From the NCBI GenBank assembly GCA_020746995.1, contig JAGPXD010000005.1:3348001-3412000 (forward strand): a DNA stretch of 64,000 bases, in the 5' to 3' direction. Made by a program: the position numbers and the translations under genes. The notes under the pieces are model-generated. The model was not told the DNA's origin. It worked only from the letters and a program-made list of their open reading frames with translations, and ran no database searches. This DNA comes from Plectosphaerella cucumerina (lineage: Eukaryota; Ascomycota; Sordariomycetes; Glomerellales; Plectosphaerellaceae). Positions 9,421 through 19,650 of the stretch are shown piece by piece. Each line of letters opens with the position of its first letter. Position 1 is the first letter of the stretch.

Positions 9421-11213
9421 TCACACCAAAGCGATGACCATGGCAGTCAGCATCAACATCGCCCAACCTGGTCGATGCCACGCACCTCCTGCAGTCTGAT
9501 GGTTCGACCCAGGATCTGGCCTGTCAGAACTCGAGGTTGTCCGTGTCTCAAGCCCTGCAGCAGACCTCTGGACATTACCATCTGTCGACTGCACCATCGC
9601 CGTCTCCTCTGATGCCGCATCTTCCAAGCTTGTCCCAGTCTGCGCACGGAGCATCGTCGCAGGTGAATCAACGCCTTGGGTCAGCATGGCCTCCTCATCT
9701 TGGACGAAGGCTACGACTGTCATGAGGCTGCCATCCTCGTTTGTGGTTACCAAGGTGGATCGCACCACTGGGATCAGAATGATCGGCTTGGGCTGAACCA
9801 CGTTCACCACGGTCATGCCTGCACTACCGCTTTCAGTGGAGGCGGTCTTCCTTTGAGCTTTGGCCGATGTCTGCGAGATCGTCGTTGCCTGCGAATCGAC
9901 TGACGTTCGGGAGAAGGCCGCAGCTTGCGAGTGCGAAGTTTCCGAAACGGTTCGCGTCTGGCTCTCAGTCCCTGGTCTGACGGTACTCGAGGAAGCTGGC
10001 CCTGGGCCGTCAGCAGTCGATGACGGCTGCACTATCGTCTTCGTCTTCGTCGTCGTCGGAACAATCGGCGCCGGTGCCCTTGTCGAAGTCGGCACATCAT
10101 CCTCCCGCCTCATCGACGTTGAAGGCGGCACAGCAGTCTCCCGCCTTGTCGAGGTCGACGGCGGCATGGCATCGTTCCGCCTCGTCGAAGTTGACGACGG
10201 CGGCGGCGGCGGCGGCGGCAGACCGTCCGTCGATGTTGCCGGCCCCAATCTCAACGCCCCCTGCGTTCCCTCCTCCGTCGTCGCCGTTTCCTCCTCATAG
10301 CTCGTCGAGCTCGTCGTCTCGATGAACCAGTCACCGGCCCATCGTCCTTGTCGCGCGCCAGGAAGAATCGCCGCTCCGACGCATTGCGTCAACGGCGGCT
10401 CGCCCGAAAAGAGGCTGCCGTAGATGAAGTACGGATCTTGCAGCCCGCCGGTGGATTGCAGCCAATGGTTCAGACCGTGAGGATCCGCCGTGTATTTGGC
10501 ACTGTTGACAAGTCTCATGTCGGTGACGGGCGGCGTTGCTGTCAGATACCGCTTTGTCGGGGGCAAGGGGTCCGCTGTTCCGAGTGGCACCTGGTGGATG
10601 CACTGCGTGGTCGACGCGTTCCCCCCTGGTTGCGTGAAGGACATGACGCCGCTCCAGCTGTAGTAGTCGGGCCAGTCGACGAACGGCGTTGGGTATGTTC
10701 TGGCAAGAGAGTCAGAAGAGGAGGCGAAGGGCGGATACACCTCACTTACACCACCGTCGTGGACGGCGTGTCTAACCTGGTGTATGTCAACGTCCACACC
10801 CGGGTTCCATCCGAGTTGGTGTCGGGCATGGTGAAGCCATCGGGGGGCTTGTTGTACACGGTGCTGATTCTGGAAGTGCCTGCTGCGGTGTTGTAGATGG
10901 TCACGACGGTGAAGGCCACAAAGGTTGACACGTCCGACTCGTTCGCGGTCTGCCAAGCGTATGCTTCGGGGTAGGGGCCGTCGATTTCGCAGTTCGGTAT
11001 CGCCGTATGACGAGTTACTGGCGGGCACGGCCCGGGAGAACCCCAGGACGAGACATCGGAGGCCGGTATCGTGACGATTTGAGCAGACGCCCAGCCTGCG
11101 GAGGAACATGATATCAGCGAGGCATCAGGCCAAGGGCTTCAGGAACACGCACCCGTCGGCAGCACGTCGAAGGCCGGGACGAAAAACGCCAAGAAGAGGG
11201 CGAGTACCCTCAT
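9421..11213 (-). CDS. Secreted Ser/Thr-rich protein with signal peptide and GPI-type C-terminus
   Basis: Exons 11153-11213, 10750-11095 and 9421-10699 (minus strand) join in phase to 561 residues. The first exon encodes a signal peptide (MRVLALFLAFFVPAF). The next ~230 residues, from QIVTIPASDVSSW on, have Cys and aromatic residues like an extracellular domain of unknown family. After this come four threonines/serine-rich blocks, an octaproline and a 12-residue repeat (PPSTSTRRxxxx), then a long Ser/Thr stalk. The C-terminus (GGAWHRPGWAMLMLTAMVIALV) is a spacer plus hydrophobic tail with no basic end, which fits GPI addition. The layout suggests a cell-wall or plasma-membrane surface protein. 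Function is unknown. Confidence 0.75.
10088..10196 (-). repeat. Tandem 36-bp coding repeat (PPSTSTRRxxxx)
   Basis: About three units of 36 bp in the stalk of the surface protein encode PPSTSTRRNDAM, PPSTSTRRETAV and PPSTSMRREDDV, followed by a partial unit PTSTR. The copies differ at several positions, so the array is not a recent slippage product. Confidence 0.7.
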
Positions 11214-11749
11214 GATGCAGGCGCAAGAGCGTCACTGCTCCAGCGATGGGACAGCAGGCGTCAACACTTCGACGAAATCCCTCGCATATGCTCAAATGAA
11301 TCCGGCGAAACGTGAAGAGAGCACATGTCGCAACATGAGGGCTTAAGACTCGGACAACGATCTTTTTCTGAGAGGCAGGGAACGAGGGGTCGAGACCGGC
11401 CTCTCGGGCCACAGCCCGATCTGGTTCTTCTCAAAGTCCCAACCCCAGCACCGAGATGGAGGGTGGCGTGCATAGTATTGGCACGCCTGCATCGCGCAGC
11501 CTTCTCGCCAGCGTTGGGGGCTGGGTCGGTGTCCGAAAGGGGTCGATGGTGCTCTGGCCAGACGCGCCATTGGTGAGCACACGTTTTCCGCCCCCAAGGT
11601 CCTGGATGACCTACTGTAGAATGGGTTGCCACTGAATACATGGTGCAAAGAGTCCCAGCCTGATGCCGACTTGAGTTGCATCTAGAGATGTCCCTTCATC
11701 TCGAGGCTCTTCCTCAAGAAACCTCTGGACCACGGACATCTCAATCACC
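11214..11749. other. Divergent intergenic region
   Basis: A 536-nt gap between the start codons of the surface protein (minus) and the membrane protein (plus). It holds both promoters. No clear TATA box or repeat seen. Confidence 0.5.
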
Positions 11750-13515
11750 ATGGCGAACCTCAAAAGCCTCAAACGAGCCGCCCTCTTCCTCTTCGTTGAA
11801 GAGGGCCTACAGCTGCTCTCGGTCGTCTCAGCCTCAGCTCTCCTCGTGGCCGTCATCATCTACGGCCGCATCACTGATCGGGCGCTCGTCCACTCGGCTG
11901 ACAACCAGCCGCTCGAGAACAGCTTCAAGACAGATGCCAGTACCTCCATCGCCACCCTGCGCACGCTGCAGGGTGTCTTAGCTGCTGTCTCGTCTGTCGC
12001 TGTCGTGAAGTCTTTCACGTTTTTGTACTGGATTCTCATCGGGCGGCCGGATGGGCTCGAGTTCGCGTCGATGCTGGCGATCGCGCCTTCGACGATCCAA
12101 CTCGGTAGGGCGCGGTTGCTGGTTAAGTCGTCCTCGAGGTTTGCGACTCGACTGTTCGCGTTGGCGAGGTAGATTTTCCCCAACCTCCGGCCGTGGAGAT
12201 GTGCTGATGGTCGATAGCCTTCTAGCCACTGCACTCCTTTGGCTGTCAGGACTGGTCCTCTTCCGTAAGAACCTTCTCCCACGGTACCTTGGGCTTCTCT
12301 GACGAGCCAGTGCAAACATCCACCGTCGTGGTGTACGACACTGCCCACACATACGATGTGACAGCAGGCGTGGGCCCTTTCAACGCATCCCTGGTTCAGG
12401 GCTACGTGGACTTCCTCAACGCAACATCGGTCGGCTACGACTACCGAGTGCTCCCATACACATACTCCAGCGTCGTGTCCAACCTCGTCACGAACCCCAT
12501 CTACTCCAGCGTCGCAGCGCCCATCAACTGCAGCGGCCCCGAGTGCACATCCTACATCCTCTCGGGCGGCATCTTCATGACCTCGGCCTGGCAGCCCTCG
12601 GGCTTCAGAGACCACCCGCTGCTCAAGGTGACAAGGGTCCCTGCAATGCAACTTGAGTTCAACAACCATCCGACTGGAGACAACTACACCGACGTCGAGT
12701 GCGATCTGTTTGGGGACGACTCGGCACGCATCGGCGTCCGTCTGTGCCTGTCACCGCGCCAAGACTCGGGGGCTGTCGAAGCCGGCCTCTTCGTCTGCAG
12801 CGGCGGCGTCGCCGACGGCGTCTGCAACACCGACTACCCAACCCCAAACCTCACCACCATTCTCTCCTTCCACAGCCGCCAGGGAGATATCGTCGCCTCC
12901 CGCTCCAACTCAAGTATCATCGTCGTCTCTGACCTGACCGAGCCACAAAAGATACCCTTCACAACCTCCGACCTCCCTCAATACCGCGAGGCCCTCCGCT
13001 GGCTCCTCGACTACTCAGCCGCCAACATCCCCGCCCCCTCATCCATCGTCGAAAGCTTCTGGACAGGCCAAAAACAGCTTGAAGACGAGCACGTCTCATA
13101 CGGGTATCTAGCCCAACACTTCCACAGCATCCTCGCCTTCCCTCTATGGTTCTTCAACGCCAATAATTTCGGCAATCGGGAGCTCCAAAACGACGAGATT
13201 ATCTCCACGCTTCCTCCCGAGTTTTACACGAAAGCATACGTCGTGGCGCCCCATTCCATGTTCCGTCTTAGTCTGCCGATGGTGGTGCTTTTCGCGGTCA
13301 CGCAGGGGCTGGTCATGGCTTTTGCGTGGGTGATGCTTTTATGGGCGACGGTTGTATCGGCTTCGCTGCCGAGGATCTCGTCGTATCCGCTGTTTGATGT
13401 CACGTTCAAGACGGGGACGGAGATCAATGCTGGGCCGGACGAGCTTTGGGATGCGGATGATGCGCAGATTGAGAGGATGTGTAGGGGGTCCAGGGTCAAC
13501 CGGAAGGTTGTGTAG
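11750..13515 (+). CDS. Multi-pass membrane protein of unknown function
   Basis: Exons 11750-12168, 12218-12264 and 12311-13515 join in phase to 556 residues. Hydrophobic segments are visible near the N-terminus (LLSVVSASALLVAVIIYGRI), in exon 1 (around residues 75-90), across the middle exon (LLATALLWLSGLVLF) and near the C-terminus (LSLPMVVLFAVTQGLVMAFA). Between the third and last lies a ~330-residue loop rich in Asn, Ser, Thr and paired Cys with many NxS/T sites, probably extracellular. This fits a fungal-specific membrane family of unknown role. The third intron end rests on a GCCAG acceptor with a nearby CTGAC. It lies head-to-tail with another multi-pass gene at 14088. Confidence 0.7.
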
Positions 13516-14087
13516 GGTGACCTCCCCGCAGATGACTGCAGATGACGGCACACGTGATACGATTCAACTTTCCTTTACCTGGCTGGTCGAGATCTGAACC
13601 TCGTCTTCTCGTGCAGGTCAGGAGGCCCTCCAATTCTGCAGCCTCGAAAGTTGAGCGAATAGCGACAAAGTGCAGAATCCCCGGAGATGGTTTTTGAACT
13701 TATTCAACTTACAAGCCCGCCTCTGCCGGCGGCGACTTGAAGGCTGTGAGGCGCAGCTCGCCTGAGGATTGATGGGCATCCCCTGTCTTCTTCAAGATGT
13801 CTGGTGACAAATATCGCTGGGCTGAACGCCATGCATTTCAGCTGTCGAGCGCAGGCTAGCAATCATTGGACATAACGGGGCGCGTATGCATGGGCTGGCG
13901 GCTAGCATGATCTCGAGCATCAGGCTGCCCGCTCCAAGTTCGCGGCTGATCCCGCTAGCTAGGGCTGTGATGTATTTCTTCAAGTTAAGGGCCAAAATGG
14001 ACTCCTTGCCGAGATATTATCTCCAATTGACGGCCCCTTTCTACGCCGCTGTTCATCGTTTCCTGTCATCGTGATAGAAGAGACGAA
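13516..14087. other. Intergenic region
   Basis: 572 nt between two same-strand membrane-protein genes. I see no gene, tRNA or repeat in it. It probably carries the promoter of the gene at 14088. Confidence 0.5.
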
Positions 14088-14431
14088 ATGTCAACACCAG
14101 AGCCGACATATGATTGTTATCATGACATGCCGGAGGTTGAGCCGAATGGCGACATCTCCGGCCCAGGGGTGAGTGGCCCAGACTGGTGATGCGATGTTCC
14201 TTTGGGGTCACGCTGATCGACTGTCGCAGGTCGTTGCTGGCTTTCTCGGAACAGCTTATCTGGCCCTCTTGGTGCTTGCAGGCTACTACCTGTTTGCATT
14301 TGATCCCAAGAGAGATCCGTACCAGCAGGTTCAAGTCGAACCTGAACCCGCTCCTAAGCCACCTGTAGATGAGGACGAAGACAGCGAACAGATCGAGCTG
14401 GACACCTTGTCGTCGAACCAGGGTGATGCGA

Positions 14432-14469
<38 letters not shown>

Positions 14470-16539
14470 AGCGAGCCTCAGCCGGAAAACAGCCCACCCG
14501 ACACCGAAGCAGACTGGGCCCCAAACCCTATCGACATCTGGTTCCTCAACACCGTCCGCAAGTTCCTCCGCATCCGCCGTTACCGCCGAGGCGAAGACAA
14601 AGCCGAGGCAGACATTGAAAAGGCCTTCAACGACTGTATGCGCTCCCTCTGCGACAACCAGCTCATGACGGGCGTCGGCGTCCTCGTCAGCGCCTACTGC
14701 ATCCTCGACCGGGCCGACGGCCAGGGTCTCATCACCGCTTACCACTGGCAGATCGCCGTCTACCTCGCCTGGTTGTCAAACCTCACACACACGACGGGCC
14801 TGACGTTTCTGAGAAAGTACCTCGCCCATCACAGGACGGAACGGTTGTGGAGGACGGTGTCCATGACGGGCATGGTGCTGCTTGTGTTTGTCTCCTTTCA
14901 GCCGTTGGTGTACTTTAATTGGGACGCGGCGGGTTTGACTAGGGAGGGGAAGGAGAGGGAGGCACAGCCGGCGAGTCCCTCGTCGTACGCCGTGTGTTTT
15001 TTCCGCCTTGGCGTGGCGAGGCAGAGGATGAGGGATTCTGGTTTCGACAAGCCTATACCCTACTCGTCTGGGTCGTCGGCTATTGTGAGCATGCTGCTGT
15101 TGATATTCAGCTTCACAACAAGGATGATCAAGCTGTCGAGGACGTCGTCTCGGTGGGTGAGGCTGTCCATCCGGAAACGGTGGAGCGATAGGACCAAGCG
15201 GTTCATTGACGGGAGGTCCCTCAAGTCCGCAGACGCTGGGGATGAAGGGCAGCCGGTGTTGACGGCTAGGGGGAACTTTTATGCGAGCTTGGGAATGGCT
15301 GTCTTGTTGACTGCGAGGTTGTATTTCGACCTCTTGACGTCGATGCTATCAGAGGTGCGTGTGCAGAAGGAATGCTCGAAAGGTTGGCGCTGACACTCTC
15401 AGGTGTACTGGGCCTTTGTCGCAGGAGCATGGGTGTCGGTGCGCGTTTTCAAGTCCCGAGCCTCGGCACCAGTGGACGAGGATATGTTCAGCTTCGGGCA
15501 GATCCTTGCAGTCTTTCTGCTCGTCTCGCCCATCGTAACAACGCTCGTAGCGCTGTGGCCACTTCGAACTGCCTTTTGGGAGCTGAGAGAATCTCGGGCC
15601 CCTCCGCCAGGTGGTGCGTATTCTGCGAACTCGGTTCAGCAATGTTTGCTGACTGCCATCCAAGTAGGGCTGCAACACGTCGACACGCTTCCAGCCGCCG
15701 AGCCGAGTGCCGCAGAGGTCTACCGCCAGTTTTCCGATAGCGCGACGAGCTACGACAGACCCGGAACGACTCTCATCATCAGTGGTGCCTGCTTCCTCGT
15801 TCTGTGGGCGACTGGCCTTTACTTCTGGGACATAGCCTCGGTTAACGCAGACGGCTTCACCATCCTCACCAACGTCACATTCCTCGCCTTTGGGCAGCCA
15901 TTCTGCTGTGTCTGCGCCTATATGGGCACCCTGGGAGCGGCCGAGGTCGCTTACAGTCCAGAACTGGCTCAAAGCAACGAGCTTGAGGCGACTGATCTGT
16001 CCGAGTCAGCAGCGGTAGACCAGACGACGGAACCTGCGGCGGCGCAGTCACAGCAGGCTCAGCAGGCTCAGCAGGCTCAGCAGGCTCAGCAGGCTCAGCA
16101 GGCTCAGCAGGCTCAGCAGGCTCAGCAGGCTCAGCAGGCTCAGCAGGCTCAGCAGGCTCAGCAGGCTCAGCAGGCTCAGCAGGCTCAGCAGGCTCAGCAG
16201 GCTCAGCAGGCTCAGCAGGCTCAGCAGGCTCAGCAGGCTCAGCAGGCTCAGCAGGCTCAGCAGGCTCAGCAGGCTCAGCAGGCTCAGGAGGAGCCGAGGG
16301 TCACCACGACGACTTTGAAGAAGCAACAGCTGCTACAAATCTTGATAGTGACGCAGTTCGTCGTCTTCCCGGCGCTGGCGACGGTGGGGATGTCGGTAGG
16401 CAGCCCCTTTATGTATGCGCTCATGGGCCTTCAACCGCCCATGAGCTTTTATGTCTTCTTCGCCACGTCGTTGTATGTATCTGTCCTGGGCCGGCGGGAA
16501 GGGCAGACTGCTTGGGAGATTCTGAGGGGGGCGCGATGA
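14088..16539 (+). CDS. Multi-pass membrane protein with polyQ and a QQA minisatellite
   Basis: Exons 14088-14168, 14230-15354 and 15403-16539 join in phase to 780 residues. The N-terminus (MSTPEPTYDCYHDMPEVEPN) leads into DISGPGVVAGFLGTAYLALL, the start of a fungal-specific multi-span family of unknown function that I recognise from its blocks DNQLMTGVGVLVSAYC, YHWQIAVYLAWLSNLTH and LTFLRKYLAHH. About eight hydrophobic segments can be counted. A 12-residue polyQ lies in the first hydrophilic stretch, and a cytosol-like loop near the C-terminus holds 26 perfect QQA units before the last two spans. The repeat probably varies in length between isolates. Family membership is by motif memory; no function is known to me. 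Confidence 0.75.
14434..14469 (+). repeat. CAG trinucleotide repeat (polyglutamine, 12 codons)
   Basis: Eleven CAG codons and one CAA encode twelve glutamines in the N-terminal hydrophilic segment of the membrane protein. Confidence 0.95.
16051..16287 (+). repeat. Perfect 9-bp coding minisatellite (CAGCAGGCT)
   Basis: The unit CAGCAGGCT is repeated 26 times without a mismatch, followed by one CAG, over 237 bp. It encodes (Gln-Gln-Ala)n in frame inside the membrane protein. On the opposite strand it reads as an uninterrupted Leu-Leu-Ser frame, which I do not consider a gene. Perfect identity implies recent expansion or ongoing homogenisation. Confidence 0.97.
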
Positions 16540-16854
16540 GGACGTTGAATGCAACTCGACGTCGAAATGTCGCCGCTGCTCTCAGGGTGAGGTGCCTTCT
16601 AGTAGCGGGGCTGCCCGTAGCGATGACGCAGTAACAACTCATCTGCAAAATCCCTCCTGAAGAAGATAGCTCCTTATCTTCCAGCTCACGTCTTCCGGGC
16701 GCTAAGGCCTTATCGATTCCAGCGTCTAGAATTGACGTCGCTCTCAACTCTACAGCCAATCCACCTTCCCATCCGCTCCCTCCGACCACTCCTCGTCGCC
16801 ATCCGTCGACAATCACCGAGTCGCCTTCTTCCAAAGCCATCGCGCCCAGCAGTA
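16540..16854. other. Intergenic region upstream of ATP23
   Basis: 315 nt. The ATP23 frame is open through the last part back to 16732, so a longer N-terminus is possible, but the residues there lack family character. C/T-rich leader. Confidence 0.45.
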
Positions 16855-17672
16855 ATGGCATCCGAAGCCACCCCCCCAGCACCCGCCGCTGCCTCCCCCG
16901 CCAAGGAGCTCGTCAACGACCCAGCACGCACCGGCTTCGACCCCCAGACAAAATGGTGGATGAACTACTTCAAAGTCCTCACGGGCGGCATGACCAAGGA
17001 GGGCATGTTCCACTACCGCGAGCACCGCTACCGCGTCAACGAGGAGCGCGACTGCCGCCGCTGCGAGGCCGACCGCGACTGGCTCTTCCGCTACTCCCCC
17101 GTCGTGCGCTTTATGAACGACAAGCTCGGCGACCTCAACGGACGCATGGACGAGAACAACGTCGTCTGCCGTCGCTGTCCTGCACGATTGACCGAGGATG
17201 GAGAGGTGCATCGCCAGGGAGGCGGTTTCAGCCCTGCGCATGGCATCCTTATCTGCGCGAACGAGATGCGCGATAGGAAGCATCTTGAGGATACACTCGC
17301 CCATGAGATGGTCCACGCGTGGGATCACCTGCGCTGGCAGGTTGACTGGATGGGTGATCTGGACTTGAAGCACGCCGCGTGTACAGAGGTATGTCCCAGT
17401 GCCTTTCTTCGCTCCACGGCCGTGACTAACCTGTGTCTTTCCAGATCCGCGCTTCCATGCTCAGCGGCGAGTGCAGGTGGACGAGACAGACATTCACAAG
17501 GGGCAACTGGAAGCTCTCGCAGGGCTTCCAGGACTGCGTGCGAGACCGGGCCGTACAGTCAGTGCTCAACCGGCCACGCTGCAAGGACGAGGCCCAGGCA
17601 TCAAAGGTCGTCAACCAGGTATGGGACTCGTGCTTCTCCGACACGCGGCCCTTCGACGAGGTGTACAGGTGA
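16855..17672 (+). CDS. ATP23: Mitochondrial inner membrane protease Atp23
   Basis: Exons 16855-17388 and 17445-17672 join in phase 0 to 253 residues. The zinc-metalloprotease motif HEMVHAWD (HExxH) sits near residue 150, preceded by GILICANEM and followed by DLKHAACTEIRASMLSGEC. Cys pairs (CRRCEAD, CRRCP, CVRDRAVQSVL) match the twin-CX9C-like cysteines of this family (peptidase M76). Family knowledge: Atp23 acts in the intermembrane space, matures Atp6 in yeast and assists F1Fo-ATP synthase assembly. The ATG at 16855 is preferred because upstream residues look like leader sequence and the family needs no cleaved presequence. It converges on the Aurora kinase gene, 238 bp away. Confidence 0.93.
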
Positions 17673-17910
17673 TGGGAGAGAGCATGTGGTGGGTGGCTGG
17701 GCGTGTATAGCAAGGATACGATACCCTACTTATTCATGTACAACAGACGGAATGACGACAACTGATGACTGCAGCCAACGTCCATGGAAAAGAAGCACTT
17801 GATGCAATCGTGCAATGTTACGATATAACTTGAGATCCCCAACGCCAACCCCGATGCCCCCAACGCCTGATATACATACAGCTCATTATGTCGTTCCCCT
17901 CCTCGTCCGC

Positions 17911-19051
17911 TCACTTCTTCACGCAGTGCTTCACGATCCATGGGTGCTGCTGGATCTGGTCCAGCGGGATCCTCTTCTCGGGGTCCAGCACGAGGAGCTA
18001 GGCAAACGTTAGCGAATGTCATTCCATCAGAAGCACCACCAAAACTCACCTTCTTAATCAGATCCTTGGCCTCGGCGCTCACAAACGACGGCACCGTCAT
18101 GTCGGCCCTCGCAATGCGCCGCTGCGTCATAACAGGAATATCCTCAAACGGCGCCTCGCCCACGAGGAACTCGTACGTCAACACCCCCAGACTCCACAGG
18201 TCGACCTTTTCATTGTAAAAGTTGTCCGAGCTGCCGGGCTTGAGCATCTCCGGGGGCAGGTAGTCGAGCGTTCCGCACATTGTGTTGCGGCGGCCGTTGG
18301 GCGCGTGGACGCTCCATCCGAAATCGGAAATCTTGATCTCGCCGTGAATGCCAACAAGAATGTTCTCCGGCTTGATGTCGCGGTGGATGACGTGCTTGCG
18401 GTGCAGGTAGCGCAGGGCCGAGACCATCTGGGCAATGTACTGCGCGGCCTTCCACTCGGGGAACCGGTTCTCCCGACGGAGGTGCTTGTACAGCTCGCCC
18501 TTGCCGGCGAACTCGATGATGAGGAAGACGCGCTTGGAGTCGTGGAAGTGGCCGTAGAGCTTGACGATGTTGGGGTGGCGGAGGTTGCTCTGGATCTCAA
18601 TCTCGCGGCGGACCTGCTTCTCGACACGGCCCTGTTGGAGCTCGCTCTTGTGGAGGACTTTGAGGGCGCAGATGAAGCCGCTCGTGCGCTCGCGGGCGAG
18701 GTAGACGCGGCCAAACTTGCCCTTGCCTAGAGGGCGGCCGATCTCGAACATGCCGAGGTGGAAGGCTTTGGGGAGGGAGGGCTCGGCGATGAGGGAGACG
18801 GACTTGCGCTCGGCGGCGTCGGCGTCGTCAGCCTGCCGGCTCGAGGAGGAGACGGCTGATGATGATGGGAGGGGTTTCCTGGCGGGAGCGTGTGTCGGGA
18901 TGGTGGCGACGGCGTTGGCGCTCGCGCTCTGCGATTGCAGGGCGACCTTGAAGCTGGGGCGGACGACGGCACCGGCAGGAGCCCGCTTGCTGCCCGTGTC
19001 GTTCTCGTCGGCCACCGACATGTGCTCGAAGCGGGATTCCAGGGTCGCCAT
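17911..19051 (-). CDS. Aurora-type serine/threonine kinase
   Basis: Exon 1 is 18050-19051 and exon 2 17911-17997 on the minus strand, giving 362 residues. An N-terminal Ser/Ala-rich tail (~100 residues) is followed by a full kinase domain: GKGKFGRVYLA (ATP loop), ALKVL (Lys), HRDIKPENIL (catalytic loop), DFGWSVHAPNGRRNTMCGT (activation loop with the RRxT phosphosite of Aurora kinases) and DYLPPEM. The last exon gives LLVLDPEKRIPLDQIQQHPW. These are Aurora (Ipl1/Ark1) features. Ascomycetes usually have one such kinase, the catalytic part of the chromosomal passenger complex that corrects kinetochore attachments. The ATG at 19051 opens the MATLESRFEHM start. Confidence 0.93.
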
Positions 19052-19650
19052 GTTGGAGTGCGGTGCGAGCTGAATGGGAGGGGAGGGGATGTAGGACGGA
19101 AACAGGAGCGGTGGTTTGGAAGTCGGATGTGCGCTGTGGATAATGGATGTGCGGGATGGCGGAGGGCATCGATGTTTGGGCTGGGCGGGCCGCTGCACGT
19201 TGCCCGGATTGAGATGGTTGCCGGGGCGACGATCTGCACCGCCTCTCGCACGGCCACAGCAGGGTGTGGCGGGTGGGGTGGTTTGTGTGCCCCTATTGTG
19301 GGGCAACCCCTTTTGGACGTTGGACTCGATTCACAGTGTTTTCCAAGTCAAACACCAGGACTTGAACTACGTGTTTCCTGAGAAGGATGTCTTCGATGAT
19401 GCATGTGGTTGAAGTTTCGAACCAGAGCATGAGTCTCTGTTGGTTCCACCCATTGAAGGGTGTCAGCGATGAATGTGCTATCACCAGCAGTTCATCACCA
19501 CGCAAAATCAACACCAACCACTCCATCCCATCACGAGGCGCATGCATCAGGTCGTGTTTGATTTGAACACTTCTCAATTCAGCGAAAACCATGAACTCCT
19601 GTTCAACTTCAATCCAAAGAGCAACTCCCTGTCTCCTCCCCTTTAACCCT
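19052..19650. other. Promoter region of the Aurora kinase gene
   Basis: 599 nt between the Aurora start and the 3' end of the next minus-strand gene. No gene or repeat seen. Confidence 0.5.

Noticed and set aside
9495..9520. GGTTCGACCC, like a tRNA B box
   Set aside because: It lies inside the coding sequence of the surface protein, and no A box or cloverleaf could be formed around it.
16048..16326. Leu-Leu-Ser repeat frame on the minus strand
   Set aside because: It is the reverse complement of the QQA coding repeat inside a well-supported gene.
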